DNA of 64,000 bases from Lepidodermella squamata (GCA_047495785.1 JBLDXI010000085.1:1-64000); one strand, 5' to 3'. Shown: positions 1 through 10,887, counted from the first letter of the stretch. A program made the numbers and translations. The notes: a model not told the origin generated them from the letters alone.

Positions 1-114
1 CAAAACTGGCTTCAAAGTTTACGGGTGAAAATCGCTACTTTCGAAAAAGCGCGCTACAGTTCAGATTTTTTTGGATAATCTGAGGTGAGGAATCTTGCCC
101 GATATTCAACAATT

Positions 115-300
115 CGGATGGAATCAAGCTAGTGCTTCCACGTCAACCTGAATCGATAAGCCTTTTCGGTGACACCTTGGCGTTTTCCGTCCTTTGAGGT
201 TGATGGGAGTCTCATAGAGATCTGAATTCTTAAAATTCATAATCCTAAAGAAAAACCGAGTACGATCATCCAAGAATCGTCCCCCTTCAAGTCAAAACGC
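115..300 (-). repeat. Dispersed repeat, reverse copy
   Basis: Reverse-complement match by eye to the repeats at about 6,655-6,868 and 12,330-12,585. Shared landmarks are CCGAAAAGGCTT, GGTTGACGT and the AGCTTGATTCCAT end. No coding potential was seen. It occupies the 3' side of the first gene. Confidence 0.5.
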
Positions 301-434
301 TTTTGAAAATTCGCGAACCCCCACTTTTCACTTGTTAACAGTCATACTATCTTTAAAGTGGTTACCGAGACATGAAATTTTGATATGAAATAATTCATAG
401 ATTTCACTGTATTGGATGTCTTTCGCTTCCTTAC

Positions 435-1694
435 GTGTGTCGCATAAAATGCCAGACCAGCCGGAAGCGCACGTGCAAGTGTTCCGTGCAGTGCATCGTC
501 CTCCGAGGCCGCATCCTGGGTTGCATGTTGCTTGATGCATAAATATAATTGAATTTTTATAGATTTCTGAAGGTCTCAACTCACGGACGCTGCAATCCCA
601 GCCTGTCCAGCCGTCTATGCACGTGCATCGATAGCCGCCCAAGCTATTGAGGTCTCCAACACAGCTGTCGGGCGTGCAATTCGCGGGGCAAGATATCTCT
701 ACGGATTAAATGAAAATCGAGATTTTCAAAATATTGAAAACAATAATTCATAGTTCTTCGAGGTTCAATTTATGGTTAACCGAGGCAAAATCTCATCTGG
801 TCATGGGAGGGGGCTCCATTGGATATTTAGAAAGGAACTAAAAGCGTTCTAACGATTTATTAGCTGGCTTTGATTTCGGACGGTTGAGATTTGCGAAGCC
901 GTCAGGTCTGCTTTGTAAAACGAAAGGCACGCGTATTTGTTGTTGAACGAACCCGGGGCAACCGCGCCAATAATAATGCTGGGGTTTCTGCGGTAGGAAA
1001 AAGATGAATGAAACCAGACATTGCTATCAGTTATCAACCTGTAACCGAAAGTGAGAGTTTGCGACGTTTGTGGAGTTGATAATATCGAGGCCGGATTGCT
1101 GGCTGAAGTGTTGCAGTACACGTATTGCCGCAGGTCAGTTGCATTCGTTGCATTGTACACATAAGCGACAAACTGCCAATCGGAAAAGTTACAAGTAAAA
1201 CTACCGTAAGCTCCGGCGCCATTGTCATATCCCATGTCCCAAAATAGCGCATTAGGCTGCAAGTTTGACAGGTCACCAGACTTCAACCTCCACAGATGCA
1301 TTAAATTACTGGCGCCTGAGTAGTATTCAAAAATTGCGGATCGCTTTGGCGCATAGACAAAACCGGCGAATGTGAATGAAGACGCTCCCATGCTGACAGC
1401 AGAGTTATTGACAACCAGCCAACTCGTGTTGTCTAGCTTGTTCGTTTCGTAAGCCGTGTTCGGAAAGCCATCGGGGCCTTGGGTTAGTACCCCACTTGTC
1501 GACGAAAACGTAGCATGGGCATTACTGCCGGAAATATCACGCAGGCCGAACAATGCATTCAACGGCCAGTAAGCTACTGGGTTGGGCAAGTTAGCTTGGT
1601 TGTTCAGAAACCTTGCAACATGTTCCTGAGATAAGACAGATCGCGAAATGCTGATGATGGATATTATCAGCTTCATTTTGCAATCGAACATCAT
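435..1694 (-). CDS. Secreted LamG-EGF protein, 3' end not resolved
   Basis: A minus-strand gene with three visible exons at 854-1694, 585-698 and 435-530. Exon 1 begins MMFDCKMKLIISIISIS, a hydrophobic signal peptide; the second Met at 1,676 is an alternative start. A ConA-like/laminin-G domain of about 250 residues follows, opening with PVAYWPLN and LRDISGS and closing with the YACLSFYKADLT strand. Exon 2 gives one EGF-like domain (CPANC...CTCIDGWTGWDC). Exon 3 gives a second (CNPGCGLGGRC...CTCASGWSGILC). Splice phases agree at both junctions, with donors gttaga and gtgagt and acceptors ccgtag and tcaag. A donor gtaagg closes exon 3, so more exons must follow, but I cannot place them before the window edge. 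The LamG domain resembles those of the 20-53 kb array without being a recent copy. Extracellular adhesion or matrix protein is the likely role (inference). Confidence 0.7.
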
Positions 1695-2115
1695 TTTTAA
1701 TTGAATCTGCGAATATTTAATAAGTTTAAATGTTAGTTATCTTCCGTGAATCTTTGGTGCTGCCCCCAGCAACATTAATTATTCAGAAAGATGCGAGCAG
1801 ACAAATCCTAATGTTTCGTAATATTTAATATTTTCACGAATTATCATTAAATTACTACAAATAAATGATGGTCGCCTGGTGATTGCCGCAACGTGCCCGA
1901 TGGCACCGTGCCCCGCGAGATTTAGCATTTTGAGCGACGTGTTGCCAATAATTAACAACGATTTTAGCTCTCATACTACTTTTCTCGTTGCAAATAGAAC
2001 TGCTGAAAGAAGTTCAACCTCAAAAAACTGGCATAACTTCAAAATCAGAGGACTCATGTTCGGGGATTTTATTCGTGAATTTTCACAGCAAAATTTAGCC
2101 GGCAAGCATTGACGG

Positions 2116-3874
2116 CTATCTACCACTCCAAACTGGAAAATATATGATAGTAAAAGCCGCAAAAGAATAATAGATGATTTCACAAGCCTGTAGTGCGACC
2201 AACTGGATATTCCAATTTGACATCATAGCAATGATTATAAAACCCGCGAAAAATATGGTCACGCATAGTATTGAAGAAATTCCAAAAACCGCAATATCAA
2301 GTTTGTACTCGACCGATATCGGCAGTGCTTTGACCTGGTACGCATAGCATGTGCTTAGCTTGTGAGTTATTTTGTGTATTTTTATTTGGAAAGAGGACAA
2401 CAATAAAGATTTTTATGTTTATGTTTTTAGCATCAAGAAAACTGCATTGAGCCCAGCAAAAGCGGCGGAAAAAGCTGGCAGAATCGAAGAAAAACAACGA
2501 TTTGAAACTGTGACGTAGTACTCATCCAGATCGACATCGAACATAACACCGCTTCTCTCAGTTATCAGCCGAACTCGCTCGTAGAAATTAAGAAAAATTA
2601 AAATGGCAACGCAGATAAGAAAAGTAGCTAAATCCAAGAATATCGCGAAATATTTATATGAAAACGATTTCGCAGGCGTTCCATTTGTTGGCGGCATTGC
2701 AACCCCAAATTGCCTCGCCCAGGTTCGAGAATACGCGGGAACTGTCACGCTGCTTCGAAATGACGATTTCACGACTCGAGTTTCCTTTTTACCTGTTGGA
2801 GCTGCTGTAGTAGTAGCCAGACCATGATTTACATGCCCAGTTAGGGTGACGGACCTAGCGAATATCGTTGAGTTGATGATAGAGAACCCTAGTATCGGCA
2901 TAATGGTAATCCAAGGACAAATCCCGTCGTAATCTGCGAAAACTTGGAGTAGTTTAATCTAAAAACAGAACGCCGATAGCGATGAGCCCTGATCCAATCA
3001 AGTCGAAGTGAGGATTCGGCCCGATTTTGAATGATATTAGGCAGTAACCGACCCTTGCGAGGCAAATCATTTTCCCGAGCATTAGAAACAATGTTATAGC
3101 CAAAATTTATGATTTATGGTATTTATGATATTATAGATTTATGGCTAATGGGCAAATCGCTGCTTCGAACCGCAATGTTGGACAGATCTCTAGGACAGAT
3201 CTCTTTACAAAATCTTGGCCGGATTTTGTAAAGAAAACAGGTTGCTTTGGGTCCTTTTTGTACGGATGAATTTCGTACTGTTCCATCTTGAGCTCTGCCG
3301 TCGTAGCATTCGGTTTGTAAATCGTGTAAATGTGCTGAAAATCGCCGTTTAAAAACTGAGAAATGGACTGATTCTCGGCGTCGACCTCCAAACGTTGCGA
3401 TAAATACAAACGGCCTGATCTTATGCTAATGAAATCCAACTCAGAAGCCGCTCTGTACAAAATCGGCTGAGATTCCGAACTATATTCCTTCAACGAAATG
3501 TTGAAGTATTGTTTCAGGTATCTATCAGTTATCAGTTTTGTTGAGGGTGTATATGGCTGCTGTAATGAGGTCCAAACAACCAGTTCGGCCGAAATAACCG
3601 CCCATAGCAAAAGCTCGAGGTCCGATCCTTCGTCCGGAGAGCCTTCGTCGATCTCAGCGATTTCGATTTCGTAATCAGGCAACAGGTCGCTGCGTTTGTT
3701 TACCTCCTCGGCAATGAGGTTGTAGACAGCCGAGCATACTGGGTTTTGATATATCGGCACGCTTTTGCCGAGAAAAGCAATGAGTATCAGTTTGGTCTTC
3801 GAAGCATCCGTCGAGTTATCTGCTAAGCCCAAGATAGGACTGCAAGATATAGCTAAAAGTATTCCGAGGAACAT
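2116..3874 (-). CDS. Class C GPCR, GABA-B receptor-like, exon boundaries uncertain
   Basis: Four minus-strand coding blocks look like one metabotropic GABA-B-type receptor. The first (3,874-3,131) has a signal peptide (MFLGILLAISCSPILGLADN) and a periplasmic-binding-protein-like stretch with NKRSDLLPDYEIEIAEIDEG, recalling the DILPDYEL region of GABA-B receptors, then GDFQHIYTIYKPNATTAELK. About 3,100-2,945 encodes a hydrophobic helix and SFKIGPNPHFDLIGSGLIAI (TM1-TM2-like). The block 2,934-2,419 encodes further helices (YFAIFLDLATFLICVAILIF). The block 2,403-2,116 encodes AYQVKALPI and two more helices ending IIYFPVWSG, matching the AYETRNV/TM6-TM7 region of the family. The ligand domain seems shorter than usual. 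No clean splice pair joins the first and second blocks, and stop codons lie between them, so a decaying gene or sequence error is possible. Ligand and coupling cannot be inferred. Confidence 0.6.
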
Positions 3875-4232
3875 TGGCTATGCTATAAATTGAACCTAGA
3901 TAATAGATAAGCCAGGCAATTTTGAGAGGCCAATTAAGGAGTTTAAGGATTGTAAACCGAGTGGGCAGGGTGTGCGATCTTGGATCCTGGGAGCTGGCTA
4001 GTGGTAGAAATTTGTTTGCTGTTTTAGCCATAAATGCTACGGATTTCAACCAAAAAACGAACGAAGCGAGGAAATTTAGAAGATTATCCATCAAATTACG
4101 GTCGAAAACCTATAAAAGTTTCGGGAGGGGGAAAGGGGGTGGGAGTTTTTATTTAATTTCCTAGCCTCCCTATTGCGCAGGAAAAAGTCACAAGAGCTGA
4201 ATTTTCCTTTTGTTTTGTTGTGGAAACTATTA

Positions 4233-4631
4233 CCGTAAATTTTCAAATACTAGCCCATTCGCGAATAGAAGCCCACCCAAGCAACAATACATTGACCTGG
4301 AAGCCCATCTCGAATAGTAGCCCGGGCTGTTACGTAAATTAGTACGGCTCTAACAAAGTGACTCGGTTGACTCATTTTCTCCAAAACAAATGGTTCTATG
4401 GCTTCATCTCAGCGAAATGAAAGTGATGAAGGTTCAAATGATGAAGGAGAGCCTACTAATAACAGTGATTACAGCGATGATGGGGCGGAAATTTTCCCAG
4501 AAGATGATTTAAGTTAGAACGGTTGTCCTTCACTTGTTTCTATTAGACCATCTTGAATAGAAGCCCAGTTTGTCACCCTTCTTTGGACACTGAAAATCTA
4601 GAAGCCCGGGCTAGTATTTCAATATTTACGG
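4233..4631. mobile_element. Pogo/Tigger-derived MITE with TA target site
   Basis: Near-perfect terminal inverted repeats of about 24 bp start CCGTAAAT and run to AATACTAGCCC. The right end is the inverse, GGGCTAGTATT...ATTTACGG. Both ends are flanked by TA, the target of Tc1/mariner/pogo elements. Further AGCCC/GGGCT motifs are repeated subterminally. The interior keeps a short acidic ORF (see next entry), so this looks like an internal-deletion derivative of an autonomous element. Confidence 0.75.
4398..4517 (+). CDS. Remnant acidic C-terminal tail of a pogo/Tigger-type transposase
   Basis: A 39-residue ORF beginning MASSQRNESDEGSNDEG, rich in Ser, Asp and Glu, ending EIFPEDDLS and stop. 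It lies entirely inside the TA-flanked inverted-repeat element. Pogo/Tigger transposases commonly end in such Asp/Glu/Ser-rich tails, and this TIR/TSD class fits. No DNA-binding or DDE catalytic domain remains. The alternative is a chance acidic ORF; composition alone cannot exclude it. Confidence 0.4.
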   Translation: MASSQRNESDEGSNDEGEPTNNSDYSDDGAEIFPEDDLS

Positions 4632-4639
4632 TACTTTTG

Positions 4640-5500
4640 GCGGTTATGAAGACATAAGCTTGTTCTTCGATCCAACCGAAATTGCATTATTACCCTGGAA
4701 AAAGTGACAAATACCTTGAACCTACTTTATGATTAGTGGATGACAGCTTTTAGTCTGCATATACTTCTACAAGGAATTGATTTCAAAGGCGATACCAAGA
4801 CTTGTTTCAAAGGAATCATTAGCATAATTGAAGGAGTAAATTATCGATAATTGCAACCGCATCCGATAGTTGATCTTTTAACTATTGAATTTTGAAGTCA
4901 CACCCAAAAAACACGATTTTTCATTAACGGACAAATCAGGAAAAAGCTGAATGTTTAAAGAACTGAGCTCATCGTTTCTCACCGTTTCTCAATGCGCTTG
5001 AAATTATATACTCACCGTATTAACCTATGACATAAGGAGTTTGCAAGACAGAACATTTATTGAAGATTGAAGATTTATTATCGAAGCCCGGTCTCATAAA
5101 ACGTGGAACCATTCCTTGCTAACTTCAGTCCACTTCCCCTAGCGCGGCTGATGCTGGGATGTTTATTACTCATGCTGCTAGAGGATCCCGAGGCTGTGTC
5201 TGGGGTCTGGCTTTTTTGGAAGCTAAGAAATGACTTTGGACGCTAGCCCTGTTTTGAGAAGAGTGCTGGAAATTCAGTTGAACTTGTTTTTTTTTATTGG
5301 ACATGTTCAGTTTGAAACTCATGAAACAATGCAGCGCTCTAGTGAAACAATGCCTTGAACAACGGGATCTGATCGCGATTTTATTTCATCCCAGGTATTC
5401 TATCCTATTCTTCACAAACCTGACTTATCAATGATACTCATCTCTTTCTCTCCCACACGCTTTATCTCAGCATTTCACTGCTCGTCATCTTCCTCCCTGC
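4640..5500. other. Gene-free spacer with dispersed-repeat similarity
   Basis: AT-rich and without convincing exons. About 4,780-4,930 resembles 10,620-10,770 and 29,390-29,460; shared phrases include GATTTCAAAG, TGAAGTCACAC and a poly-A-rich stretch. It is a dispersed repeat of unknown class. Confidence 0.35.
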
Positions 5501-5514
5501 ATGGGATGTTGTTT

Positions 5515-6195
5515 TTACGTGGCTTTGTAGCTGCTGAACGTTGAGGAGGCTGGCATGGGCTTCATGAAAGGACATCTCGGATACAAAATGCAGTTACGTC
5601 CATTCGTGTCGTGTAAGAAGTGATAGCAACCAGCGGTGCCCAGGCACATTCCAGCACACGCTTCGGCGGTTGGAAGGTTACCGAAAACCGAATAACAGAT
5701 CCATCGCACTGAGTGCTAATTTTGGTAAAGGATTTCAAATAGTTGGCTGTGAAAGGAAACAACAGGAAAATTAGACAATAGGAAGGAAGAATTATTGAAT
5801 TTATACTTGGTTGGCTGACAACAGCCACAACGCTTAGTGGATGTTGTGTGTACTTAGCGATGTAGCTGCTGATTGTTGAGGAGGCTGTCAGAGGCATCTG
5901 CAAAGTGCATCTCGAATACATTATGCATTTCCGAGCGTTCGCGTCATGCGAGAAGAAATAGCAACCAACGGTGACCATGCACACGCTAGCACAAGTTTCA
6001 GGGGTTGACAGGCCGCCAAGAATCTGAATATAGGACTGAAAGCAGCGAGTGTTAACCTTGGTAAAGGATGCCAACGGGCTAGCTGTGAAGGATAATCAAC
6101 ATTAAATGCGGTCAGATTCACTCTAAATTGAACAAACTTTGTGCCTGCGCCGAAACCGAGAGAGCTACGACAGATAATGCTAGCTGGTAGATCAT
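5515..6195 (-). CDS. Secreted protein with two PAN/apple-like domains, frameshifted
   Basis: The start at 6,195 encodes a signal peptide (MIYQLALSVVALSVSAQAQS). A short intron of about 39 bp (gtgaat...ttcacag) leads to an exon with FTKVNTRCFQSYIQILGG, then TPETCASVCMVTVGCYFF and CIMYSRC. A second intron with donor gtacac and a ttcacag acceptor leads to a paralogous domain (TAEACAGMCLGTAGCYHF, CILYPRC), stop at 5,515. The C...ET/EACA..C....GCY pattern is that of PAN/apple domains, which bind carbohydrate or protein in secreted proteins. Aligning the two domains at DNA level shows the second is one base shorter between CACTC and the TGTGCT codons. The reading frame therefore changes near 5,670-5,700, so this is either a pseudogene, a sequence error or an unrecognised intron. 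Confidence 0.6.
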
Positions 6196-6199
6196 TTTG

Positions 6200-6590
6200 C
6201 CGACCGAAGAATACAATTAAACTTTTATGTAGAGATCAACGCTTAAAATTAATTTGAACAATTGTTTTGAGCGCTTTTATTCAAATGCATTTGCGACGAA
6301 ACAAACTCTTGTATTTGAACATCTGCAGCATCGTCATTTCGCCACCCTCGCGTATTGTCTTTCCCCGCCGCGATACGCTTATCGGAACTGGTAAGATGCA
6401 TCAACGGTGAAAAACAGCTGAAAAATCGGAATAATAAGATGAATTATTTACTTGTTATATCTACAATGCTTTCCCCTTAGACAATGATCACGCTGAAAAA
6501 AGACAGAAATAAGGCAATATTCTCGTAGGATTGAGGTTAAAACGGCGTTTGTTCAAAGGATTTTGTACGCTACCAATTCGAATCGATTCG
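6200..6590. other. Upstream region of the PAN gene, nothing clear
   Basis: AT-rich sequence upstream of the PAN/apple gene start. No gene, RNA or element was supported. Confidence 0.3.
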
Positions 6591-6654
6591 ACATGACCAC
6601 TAACAGGTGAAAAGTCGGGTTTCGAGTACTTTCTGTGTTTTCCAGAAAATGGCA

Positions 6655-6868
6655 AAAAGTGTGTAGACGTGACGAGGACCAAGGACGATTCTTGGACTCT
6701 CAGATTCCCTTATCCAAGTTCCTCTACTCAGTTTTTCTTGAGGATTTTGAATTTTCAAAATTCAGACCTCCAGCAGGCTCATTTCCACCTAGACGACGGG
6801 AGACCTTAAGTGTCGCCGATATCGAATAAGGTTGACGTGGATGCTCCAGGAAGCTTGCATCCATAGGA
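6655..6868 (+). repeat. Dispersed repeat copy
   Basis: It resembles 12,330-12,585 and the reverse copy at 115-300, sharing TCCTCTACTCAGTTTTTCTT, TTCAGACCTC and the AGGAAGCTTG end. Short ORFs here have no recognisable domain. Confidence 0.55.
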
Positions 6869-6873
6869 AATGG

Positions 6874-7121
6874 CAGTGTGCGACTTTCAGGAGGGGATGG
6901 GGGGGATCATCCCCCCCCAGCTCGGCCGGGCCAAACAACAAAATGAGAATTTATCCCACTGTTTTGTTAATTTTGGAAGGTTCTGGGGCGTGTTTTATTG
7001 TAAATTCTCAACAACTTTCTCGCTTCGCTCGGTTATTAGCCGAAATGACTCGTCATTTTGGCAAATACAGCAAAAAAAATTTTCCATCCCCGGGAGCTCG
7101 GGGATCGAAGATCGCACCCTG
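6874..7121. mobile_element. hAT-type MITE, copy a (248 bp, TSD GGAAATGG)
   Basis: It starts CAGTGTGCGA and ends TCGCACCCTG, a 10-bp imperfect TIR of CAG...CTG type. It is flanked by perfect 8-bp direct repeats GGAAATGG at 6,866-6,873 and 7,122-7,129. An 8-bp TSD with CAG termini is the hAT signature. The interior has a G/C-rich hairpin near the left end (ATGGGGGGGATCATCCCCCC) and a CTCGCTTCGCTCGGTTA motif. No transposase is present. Confidence 0.88.
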
Positions 7122-7635
7122 GGAAATGGTGCTATATAGCTAGATTGGTCCAACAATTGCTCGCAAGAAAATAAAATCGAAATTCGTGGATAAAATCGAA
7201 TTATCATTTGATGTAATAAAAATTTGATTTTCCAAGCGCGCATTTTACGAAATTAGCAATTTTCACCAGTAAACTTGTAAGTTGTAAGCTCAATTTCTGA
7301 ATAAACATGATGACGATCTATTTGTTTCTGATACCGTTTATTAACTCCTCATTCATTTTATTCAAAATATCCAATCAAATTATTACATTGAATTATTTTG
7401 AAAATATTCGGATTTTAATCTCCTGATTCCTCTCCTAATCGAAGATCGAAGAAATTCTATTGCAAAACTTGAATACGCCGGGTTACGGGTTGCATATCTT
7501 GGATATGGCTAACTAGTCAAATCAACGTCGCGCCGTAGTGCCTAGTCATCGCAAGCCCTTCAAAAATCAGCTATATCTGGTTGTCCGAATCTTTAATCCC
7601 TAAATATAGGGGGGAGCGTCCGGGGGAATCCTCTC

Positions 7636-8565
7636 TCACATTGCTGTTCTTAGGATTCCGATAATTTTGTGTCGTTCATCGTGATTCCTTTTAGATTTAT
7701 CCAGAGGATCTTCAGCCAAATCGAGAGCAGTTTTTCCATGCCTGTTCTCCAAGTTTGCGTCGGCATTGAATACGCTGACAAGAAGATCAACAACAGCCAG
7801 TTGTATCCAATAGGCAGCCGCCATCAGTGGTGTCTCTCCCTCATTATCAACCGCATCGACGTCGGCATTGAAAGAACCCGCCAGCAGTTCTACGACTCCA
7901 TCTTTGCCACTCTCAGCAGCTTTGTGCAATGGTGTTTCACCTCTCCTATTAGCCGCATCGACGTCGGCATTGAAAGAACCCGCCAGCAGTTCCACGACTC
8001 CATCTTTGCCACTCTCGGCAGCTTTGTGCAATGGCGTCTCTCCCTCATTATCAACCGCATCGACGTCAGCATGGAACTTGCGAACTAACAGCTCTACCAT
8101 GTGAGCCTTGCCACTTTCGGCCGCCCAGTGCAACGGCGTCTCGCCATCTTCATCTTCAGCGTTGACATCTCCGTTGAATTCGCCTAGCAGAACTTCGATT
8201 ACTTCAACACGGCCTTTGTCAGCCGCCAAGTGTACTGGCATCCAGCCATATTTTCCCCTCACTTTGACGTCGGCGTTGAACTCGCCGACCAGCAGTCTCA
8301 CGACGTTAGCTCTGCCTTTATCAGCGGCTTTGTGCAATGGCGTCTCGCCTTCACTATCTCTCGCATTGACGTTGGCTCCATACGTTCCAGCCAGCAGGTC
8401 AACCATTTCATCATGGCCTTTCGAAGCCGCAACGTGAAGGGCTGTTCTTTCGTCATCCCAATATAAGCCATTAACATCAAGCCCCAATTGGTCTTTGTTG
8501 TACAGCAGTTGAGCCATCCTCGTTACATCATTTTTACGCGCGCATCGCACAAATTCCTGTTTCAA
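7636..8565 (-). CDS. Ankyrin-repeat protein, 309 aa
   Basis: A single uninterrupted reading frame starting MKQEFVRCARKNDVTRMAQL. About seven to eight ankyrin repeats follow from residue 40, each with the G-TPLH-AA-GH/K--V--LL core, for example GETPLHKAADKGRANVVRLL and GETPLHWAAESGKAHMVELL. Two adjacent repeats (+7,860 to +8,030) are almost identical, implying recent internal duplication. The C-terminal repeat ends GKTALDLAEDP and a basic tail. No signal peptide, membrane segment or partner domain is seen, so a cytoplasmic protein-binding role is likely (inference). The start is about 125 bp from the 3' end of the same-strand kinase gene. A damaged duplicate lies at 14,447-15,800. Confidence 0.8.
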   Translation of the reverse strand: MKQEFVRCARKNDVTRMAQLLYNKDQLGLDVNGLYWDDERTALHVAASKGHDEMVDLLAGTYGANVNARDSEGETPLHKAADKGRANVVRLLVGEFNADVKVRGKYGWMPVHLAADKGRVEVIEVLLGEFNGDVNAEDEDGETPLHWAAESGKAHMVELLVRKFHADVDAVDNEGETPLHKAAESGKDGVVELLAGSFNADVDAANRRGETPLHKAAESGKDGVVELLAGSFNADVDAVDNEGETPLMAAAYWIQLAVVDLLVSVFNADANLENRHGKTALDLAEDPLDKSKRNHDERHKIIGILRTAM

Positions 8566-8691
8566 TTTTCACATCGGAATACGGATTTACAAATTATCTA
8601 TCTACGAAAAAAGAGCAACCTTGATAGCATCCCTTTGGCTTCTCGGGAGGTCGAACGCCTAGATAAGTTTAATGAATTGAAAAAACAGGAT

Positions 8692-10014
8692 CTAACAGCC
8701 TTTGATAAGCTCTACCGGCAATTGCTGCATTGGCAATATGGGCCGCGGTAATTGCTCCCTCGCTCTTTGCGGTAACACAAGCGTTGGCTGTTCCAGGCTT
8801 AAATATCTATGATTCAGCGCTTGATCAATGGTCGGCCGGCTGCCGCTCTCTTTGTTTAACAGTGACATGATGAAGTCGCGGCATTCGGCTGAGTAGCCTC
8901 GAGAATCGTCAAATGGCCGCGGAGGATTTCTGTAGGGTAAAAGCAAGCCATCATATGAGAAAATTGAGTTCAGATAATGTCGTAAATTGTTCGACAGACT
9001 CAATATTAAGGAATCAGAATCAAAATGGAAGCTTTAGAGCCCTTGACTTACCTGAGAATGTTCAGACTAACAATCGCCTGAGTTTCTCCGTTGAACTGAA
9101 GCGAAATCAGAATATACAAAATGGTGGGAAAATTTGTCGGTTTTCAACTACTCTTACCGGTCTCACAAAGTTGGCGAGCTCATAAAGAGTAACGCCGAAG
9201 GACCACATGTCACAAGGCGGCTGATAATTATTAGTAGCGAGGTAATCCGGAGCTGCATAATCCATAGTAGCAACAGTGAACGATTTGTAAAATGTTGCAG
9301 TCCTGTTCATAAAACAGTGCAAATTTACAAATTTGAACACAGTCAAGTTATTTCAATTATTCACTCATTCAAGTCTTTTGCGATTCCGAAATCGCCGAGT
9401 TTGACCGACTGCCCATCGCGGCTCAGAAATATGTTTTTCGGCTTAATGTCTCGGTGAACAATGCCGTTGTCGTGCAGGAGCTTCAGCGCAGACGCTATCT
9501 GTCTTGCCCACGATTGAAGCTGGACTTCGCTGATCGTTTCGTAACCAACTCCTATTCGACAGCTCAGATCTCCACCTTCGCAGTGCTCCATGACCAAATA
9601 GTACATTTGGCACCCCTGTTTGAATCTCTCCTCTCCACAGTATCGCTCTAAATTATTCCGAAATTAAAGAGATCAAGCCAATGGCAAAGAAATCAATTTA
9701 CCCTGAAAAGCCCCAAATAGCGACACAATGTTATGGTGCCGTAACCTGGCCAACTTTGAGTGCTTCACAGTATGAAACAAAAATCCTTGTTCATTCCTCA
9801 AGAATTACACTTGATATATTACCTCATCGGCGCTGTTTTTGACTAATTTTCTAGCTTGGCCATTATTTCCGAAACCGTCTTCCTATCGAGTCAGATTCAC
9901 CTCTTTAACAACAACGTTTACGTTGGTGTTCACCATTCGGCACAAGTAGACCGTGGCAAAGCTACCATGGCCCAACTTTTTCAGCATTTCGAAATTTCGT
10001 GCTGATCTGAACAT
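8692..10014 (-). CDS. NEK-like serine/threonine protein kinase, multi-exon
   Basis: The exons together cover a whole kinase domain. The first, with start ATG at 10,014, has [20 protein letters not shown] (Gly-rich loop GHGSFATVY) and VVVKE with the ATP lysine. Another exon has [16 protein letters not shown]. The third (ending near 9,372) has [24 protein letters not shown] (catalytic loop) and GDFGIAK (DFG). The next has [15 protein letters not shown], where the usual APE is APD, and [16 protein letters not shown] small exon [15 protein letters not shown] and the last exon ([13 protein letters not shown] to VELIKGC, stop 8,692) follow. Introns are short GT-AG. The [16 protein letters not shown] style resembles NEK/NIMA kinases (family knowledge). 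One oddity: after [10 protein letters not shown] the frame meets TAG at 9,883-9,885. Confidence 0.75.
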
Positions 10015-10029
10015 CTCTTGTTCCCTCGC

Positions 10030-10880
10030 GTAGCAGCTTGGAAAAAGTGTTCCAAAACAGAAAAACTGCCCGTATTATATGGCGACGTATTAAGATAAGC
10101 CTGGGCATTTATTTAAAATGAATCAGCAATTTCACCGTGACGCAGAGATAACAATGACTGCCTGAAGGAAATAACTATTTCTGTGAGCCACTGTGAGCTC
10201 TGCGCCTCTCAAGTTGATTATAATTCCTCAACATTTTATCAATTTAATCCATTTCTTTAGAAATTCACATATCTAAGGTATTATTTCTCTTATCTGAGTG
10301 CAAACTGTGAACGAATCCACATAAATGTTACACTTGTGTTGGAACGGGGCATGTTAGAGATAAATGTGAACTATAATCTAATACATACCTATCAATTACA
10401 GTTGTGTTATTAGAGGTTCCGGAAAATCATGTTTTGGCAACACGGATTCGAACAGTTCGCTGATATGAGACCATCCGCAAGAGAAGCAGGAAATAATGTT
10501 TGTCTTAAGGAGTTCGAGCACAATAGTTTGTGAATTACTGCGAATTAATAATTGCACCAATTATTGCACCAATATTCGAGAATTATTTGCTTTTCTTGCG
10601 GATGCGACCATCGAATTCTGTGGTGAAATAATCTACAATAGATTGATTTCAAAGCGATCATTAACTCGAGTGAATCATTAGCTATATTCCCTTAAATTGA
10701 TATCGCATCTGAAAGGTACTCAGTTAATTATTGAAGTCACACACAAAAAAGACTCGGTCTTTTATTGAAGAATAAGGAAGATCTGTTGGATTACTCAGAA
10801 TATAAACGTGTCGCCAGCGTTCAAGCATCCTATCGAGAAGTACATTTTCTCGTATTGTGATAATTTTGCAATTAGCTATA
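10030..10880. other. Gene-free stretch upstream of the kinase
   Basis: AT-rich; about 10,620-10,770 is a copy of the dispersed repeat also seen at 4,780 and 29,390. It should contain the kinase promoter, but no specific motif could be supported. Confidence 0.3.
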
Positions 10881-10887
10881 CATTATG

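Larger units (their letters stand above)
6595..8760. repeat. Segmental duplication, block 1 (partner 12,300-15,985)
   Basis: The order of landmarks is the same in both blocks: a dispersed repeat (TCCTCTACTCAGTTTTTCTT), a CAAATCAACGTCGCGC stretch, a GGGGGGAGC stretch, the ankyrin gene and the AAAAAGC...AACCTTGATAGCATC spacer. It ends in the last codons of the kinase gene (CAATATGGGCCGCGGTAATT here, TAATATGGGCCGCGGTAATT in block 2). Similarity was read by eye and no identity figure is claimed. Confidence 0.7.

Noticed and set aside
2603-2827. Plus-strand ORF within the receptor region
   Set aside because: Antisense to a clear transmembrane-coding block.
7669-8480. Plus-strand and out-of-frame ORFs across the ankyrin gene
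   Set aside because: Repeat-derived shadows of the minus-strand ankyrin frame.
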